Below are positions 7,707 to 8,852 of a stretch of DNA of 8,852 bases, piece by piece. The first letter of the stretch is position 1. Each line of letters begins with the position of its first letter. Below the pieces are notes generated by a model that was not told the origin of the DNA, searched no databases, and worked only from the letters and a program-made list of their open reading frames with translations. Source of the stretch: Calditrichaceae bacterium (GTDB lineage Bacteria; Calditrichota; Calditrichia; Calditrichales; Calditrichaceae); NCBI GenBank assembly GCA_030622395.1, contig JAUXGF010000083.1:1-8852 (forward strand), given 5' to 3'. The position numbers and the translations under genes were made by a program.

Positions 7707-7740
7707 TGTATCAGAGTTAAGCAAAGCGGTCTCTGATACA
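7707..7740 (+). repeat. Dispersed hairpin repeat, copy B
   Basis: The 34-bp unit is identical to the copy at 5694-5727 except for one base in the loop (GCAAAGCGG instead of GCGAAGCGG). The stem TGTATCAGAG/CTCTGATACA is perfect. It lies head to head with copy C and close behind the lepA stop codon, so on mRNA it would fold in the 3' region of lepA. No T-run follows, so it does not look like a normal intrinsic terminator. Confidence 0.9.
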
Positions 7741-7792
7741 CACGTGAGGAAAATTATTCCGGCAGGCAGGCGCATTTCAGGCAATGTCGTCA

Positions 7793-7828
7793 CGTATCAG
7801 AGACCGCTACGCTTTTAACTCTGATACG
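7793..7828 (-). repeat. Dispersed hairpin repeat, copy C (inverted)
   Basis: Read on the minus strand this is the same unit with two extra bases and one further change in the centre (TTAAAAGCGTAGCGGT). Its outer base pair is C-G instead of T-A, so both sides changed together and the 10-bp stem is kept. With copy B it forms a larger inverted repeat that extends through ACGTGA (7742-7747) and TCACGT (7790-7795). The 42-nt spacer includes a small GGAA/TTCC hairpin (7748-7760) and GGCAGGCAGG. The arrangement resembles a BIME made of two REP units. Confidence 0.88.
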
Positions 7829-7835
7829 AGGGAAA

Positions 7836-7901
7836 GTACGATTAGTGATTGTCCACAGGACTCCTGCGGAGAAGATTTGAGATTGAAGAAGTAAAAGATC
7901 G
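7836..7901 (+). repeat. Intergenic direct repeat, right copy, with an embedded small hairpin
   Basis: Like the left copy, this begins GTACGATT and ends with the identical 21-bp block (7881-7901). Between them lies TCCACAGG-ACT-CCTGCGGA (7852-7870), an 8-bp stem with one A-C mismatch that is absent from the left copy. This suggests a small palindrome inserted in one copy. The remainder, 7902-7935, holds only the leader of lepB. Confidence 0.65.
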
Positions 7902-7935
7902 TAGATCGTCAATTTATAGATCAAAAGAGATTTGG

Positions 7936-7941
7936 AAGGAG
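7936..7941 (+). promoter_or_regulatory. Ribosome binding site that fixes the TTG start of lepB
   Basis: AAGGAG lies 7 nt before TTG at 7949. The first in-frame ATG encodes the Met directly after the catalytic serine and cannot be the start, so the TTG with this strong site is the clear choice. Confidence 0.85.
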
Positions 7942-7948
7942 AGGAAAA

Positions 7949-8665
7949 TTGAGCAAACCCGCGGTTAAACCTAAAAAACGGTTTAATGATTTTACGGAAG
8001 GTCTATTCGCCGCTTTAATTGCGGCTTTAATTATTCGACAATTTATTATTCAGGCTTACACAATCCCAACATCGTCAATGGAAGACACACTTTTGGTTGG
8101 CGATTTTTTATTAGTAAATAAATTCAATTACGGCATGCGCACTCCGGATTGGATCGGCGTCCCTTATACCGATATCGGTTTTGATGTGCCATGGTTTCGT
8201 TTTCCCGTCTTGCGCGATCCGCAGCCTTATGATGTGGTGATCTTCCGCTATCCCAAAGATACAAGCCTGGATTATATTAAGCGCTGTATTGCCAAAGGCG
8301 GACAAAAAGTCAATATCGTTGATAAGCAAGTCTTTGTCGATAGAAAAAAATTTCCTACCCCGCCTTTTTCTAAATATGCTGATCCCTATATCTATAAGCG
8401 AAATCAAGGGCGCTTTCTGTCTCCTACTTATATGCATTTAGGAAGCCGCGATAATTACGGGCCTCTGACCGTGCCGGAAAATTCCTTTTGGGTGATGGGC
8501 GATAACCGTGATAACAGCGCCGACAGCCGCTACTGGGGTTTCGTTAGTTACGATCATATCGTTGGTCAGGCTTTAATAATTTATTTTTCATGGAATTCTA
8601 ATGTACCGTGGAGCAAATTCTTTAAGAAAATCCGTTTTGACCGAATTGGCACTGTGATTCGGTGA
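7949..8665 (+). CDS. lepB: Type I signal peptidase (LepB)
   Basis: LepB is a membrane-bound serine protease that removes signal peptides from exported proteins on the outer face of the inner membrane. At 238 aa it has one N-terminal membrane segment (about 18-38), with the basic KPKKRF on the cytoplasmic side. Box B is IPTSSMEDTL with catalytic Ser43 before Met44. Box D is DYIKRC with the general base Lys111. Box E is GDNRDNSADSRYWGFV (184-199). The segment after the lysine reads AKGGQKV where many family members have GLPGDKV, so the usual Pro-Gly-Asp is not kept. Both catalytic residues are intact and the length fits the short Gram-positive/FCB type, not the two-anchor E. coli form. It follows lepA after 309 bases of repeats instead of being tightly joined. 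The ribosome site suggests good expression; no convincing separate promoter was found. Confidence 0.96.
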   Translation: MSKPAVKPKKRFNDFTEGLFAALIAALIIRQFIIQAYTIPTSSMEDTLLVGDFLLVNKFNYGMRTPDWIGVPYTDIGFDVPWFRFPVLRDPQPYDVVIFRYPKDTSLDYIKRCIAKGGQKVNIVDKQVFVDRKKFPTPPFSKYADPYIYKRNQGRFLSPTYMHLGSRDNYGPLTVPENSFWVMGDNRDNSADSRYWGFVSYDHIVGQALIIYFSWNSNVPWSKFFKKIRFDRIGTVIR

Positions 8666-8852
8666 CAGGATGGATAGGGTTAAGGTGGGAAGTAGGAATT
8701 AGGAATTAGTCCCTTATGAGTTAAATTCGTGAAAAATTGTTAAGAAAATTATTACCCGATCCTGTAATCCCTTGTGTATCAAAGCATAGCGAGGATTTTA
8801 ATAAAAATTCAATATGGTTCACCAATGTTAAGCAGAATAATTCTTTAGTCCC
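8666..8852. other. Gene-free end of the window
   Basis: I find no supportable coding region, RNA gene or terminator here. There is a short tandem repeat, TAGGAAT twice plus TAG (8693-8709). The word TTAGTCCC occurs at 8706-8713 and again at 8845-8852. A minus-strand frame of 43 codons enters from the right edge and stops near 8720, but nothing about it is recognisable. Confidence 0.5.

Noticed and set aside
7694..7745. Intrinsic terminator for lepA formed by hairpin copy B
   Set aside because: The stem is good but is followed by CACGTGAGG and not by a T-run; the T-run lies before the stem.
7707..7828. CRISPR array
   Set aside because: Three units only, with one far away and one inverted; no regular spacers and no cas genes.
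8111..8437. 108-codon open frame on the minus strand
   Set aside because: It lies wholly inside lepB and is explained as a shadow of that conserved gene.
8771..8796. Possible fourth, decayed copy of the hairpin repeat (GTGTATCAAAGCATAGCGAGG)
   Set aside because: Only scattered identity to the unit and no matching right arm CTCTGATAC, so it cannot be told from chance.
8720..8852. Minus-strand frame of 43 codons entering from the right edge
   Set aside because: No recognisable motif and a length expected by chance in AT-rich DNA across six frames; kept only as a note.

Overview
The window looks like chromosome of an AT-rich member of the Bacteroidota/FCB superphylum. The best evidence is a secreted protein ending in a type IX secretion (Por-type) sorting domain with the motif NYPNPFNP. 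This form is typical of Calditrichota, Ignavibacteriota, Marinimicrobia, KSB1 and related FCB lineages. A TonB receptor with an N-terminal carboxypeptidase-regulatory-like domain fits the same group. I cannot name a species.

Left part (1-5600, minus strand): a vitamin B12 (corrinoid) uptake operon, read right to left. It begins with an AT-rich possible promoter region (about 5543-5571) and a well-preserved cobalamin riboswitch aptamer (5317-5508). The expression platform follows: an anti-antiterminator hairpin, a competing antiterminator, and a 14-bp intrinsic terminator (5222-5259) lying just before the first start codon. The genes are a BtuB-type TonB-dependent receptor (2969-5200), a seven-bladed YVTN/YncE-type beta-propeller with a type IX sorting domain (1595-2944), a BtuF-type binding protein (671-1588), and a BtuD-type ABC ATPase (1-671, running off the left edge). 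The permease BtuC is not in the window and is probably the next gene to the left. The propeller occupies the place and has the fold of BtuG, the surface corrinoid-capture lipoprotein of Bacteroides. Here it has no lipobox and appears to be exported by type IX secretion instead. I regard this as the most interesting point in the window.

Middle (5510-5833): a gene-free stretch with overlapping perfect palindromes and one copy of a 34-bp hairpin repeat, leading to the divergent plus-strand genes.

Right part (5834-8665, plus strand): lepA (elongation factor 4, a ribosome-associated GTPase) and lepB (type I signal peptidase, TTG start). This is a classical gene pair, here separated by a 309-bp repeat-rich spacer. 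The spacer holds two more copies of the hairpin repeat in opposite orientation (a BIME-like arrangement), flanked by a diverged direct repeat. One copy of that direct repeat contains an extra small hairpin. The last 187 bases (8666-8852) contain no gene I can support.

The B12 genes form one functional unit: surface capture, TonB-driven outer-membrane import, periplasmic binding and ABC import, all under B12 feedback. LepB would be expected to process the signal peptides of the exported B12 proteins, but as a housekeeping enzyme rather than as a dedicated partner.
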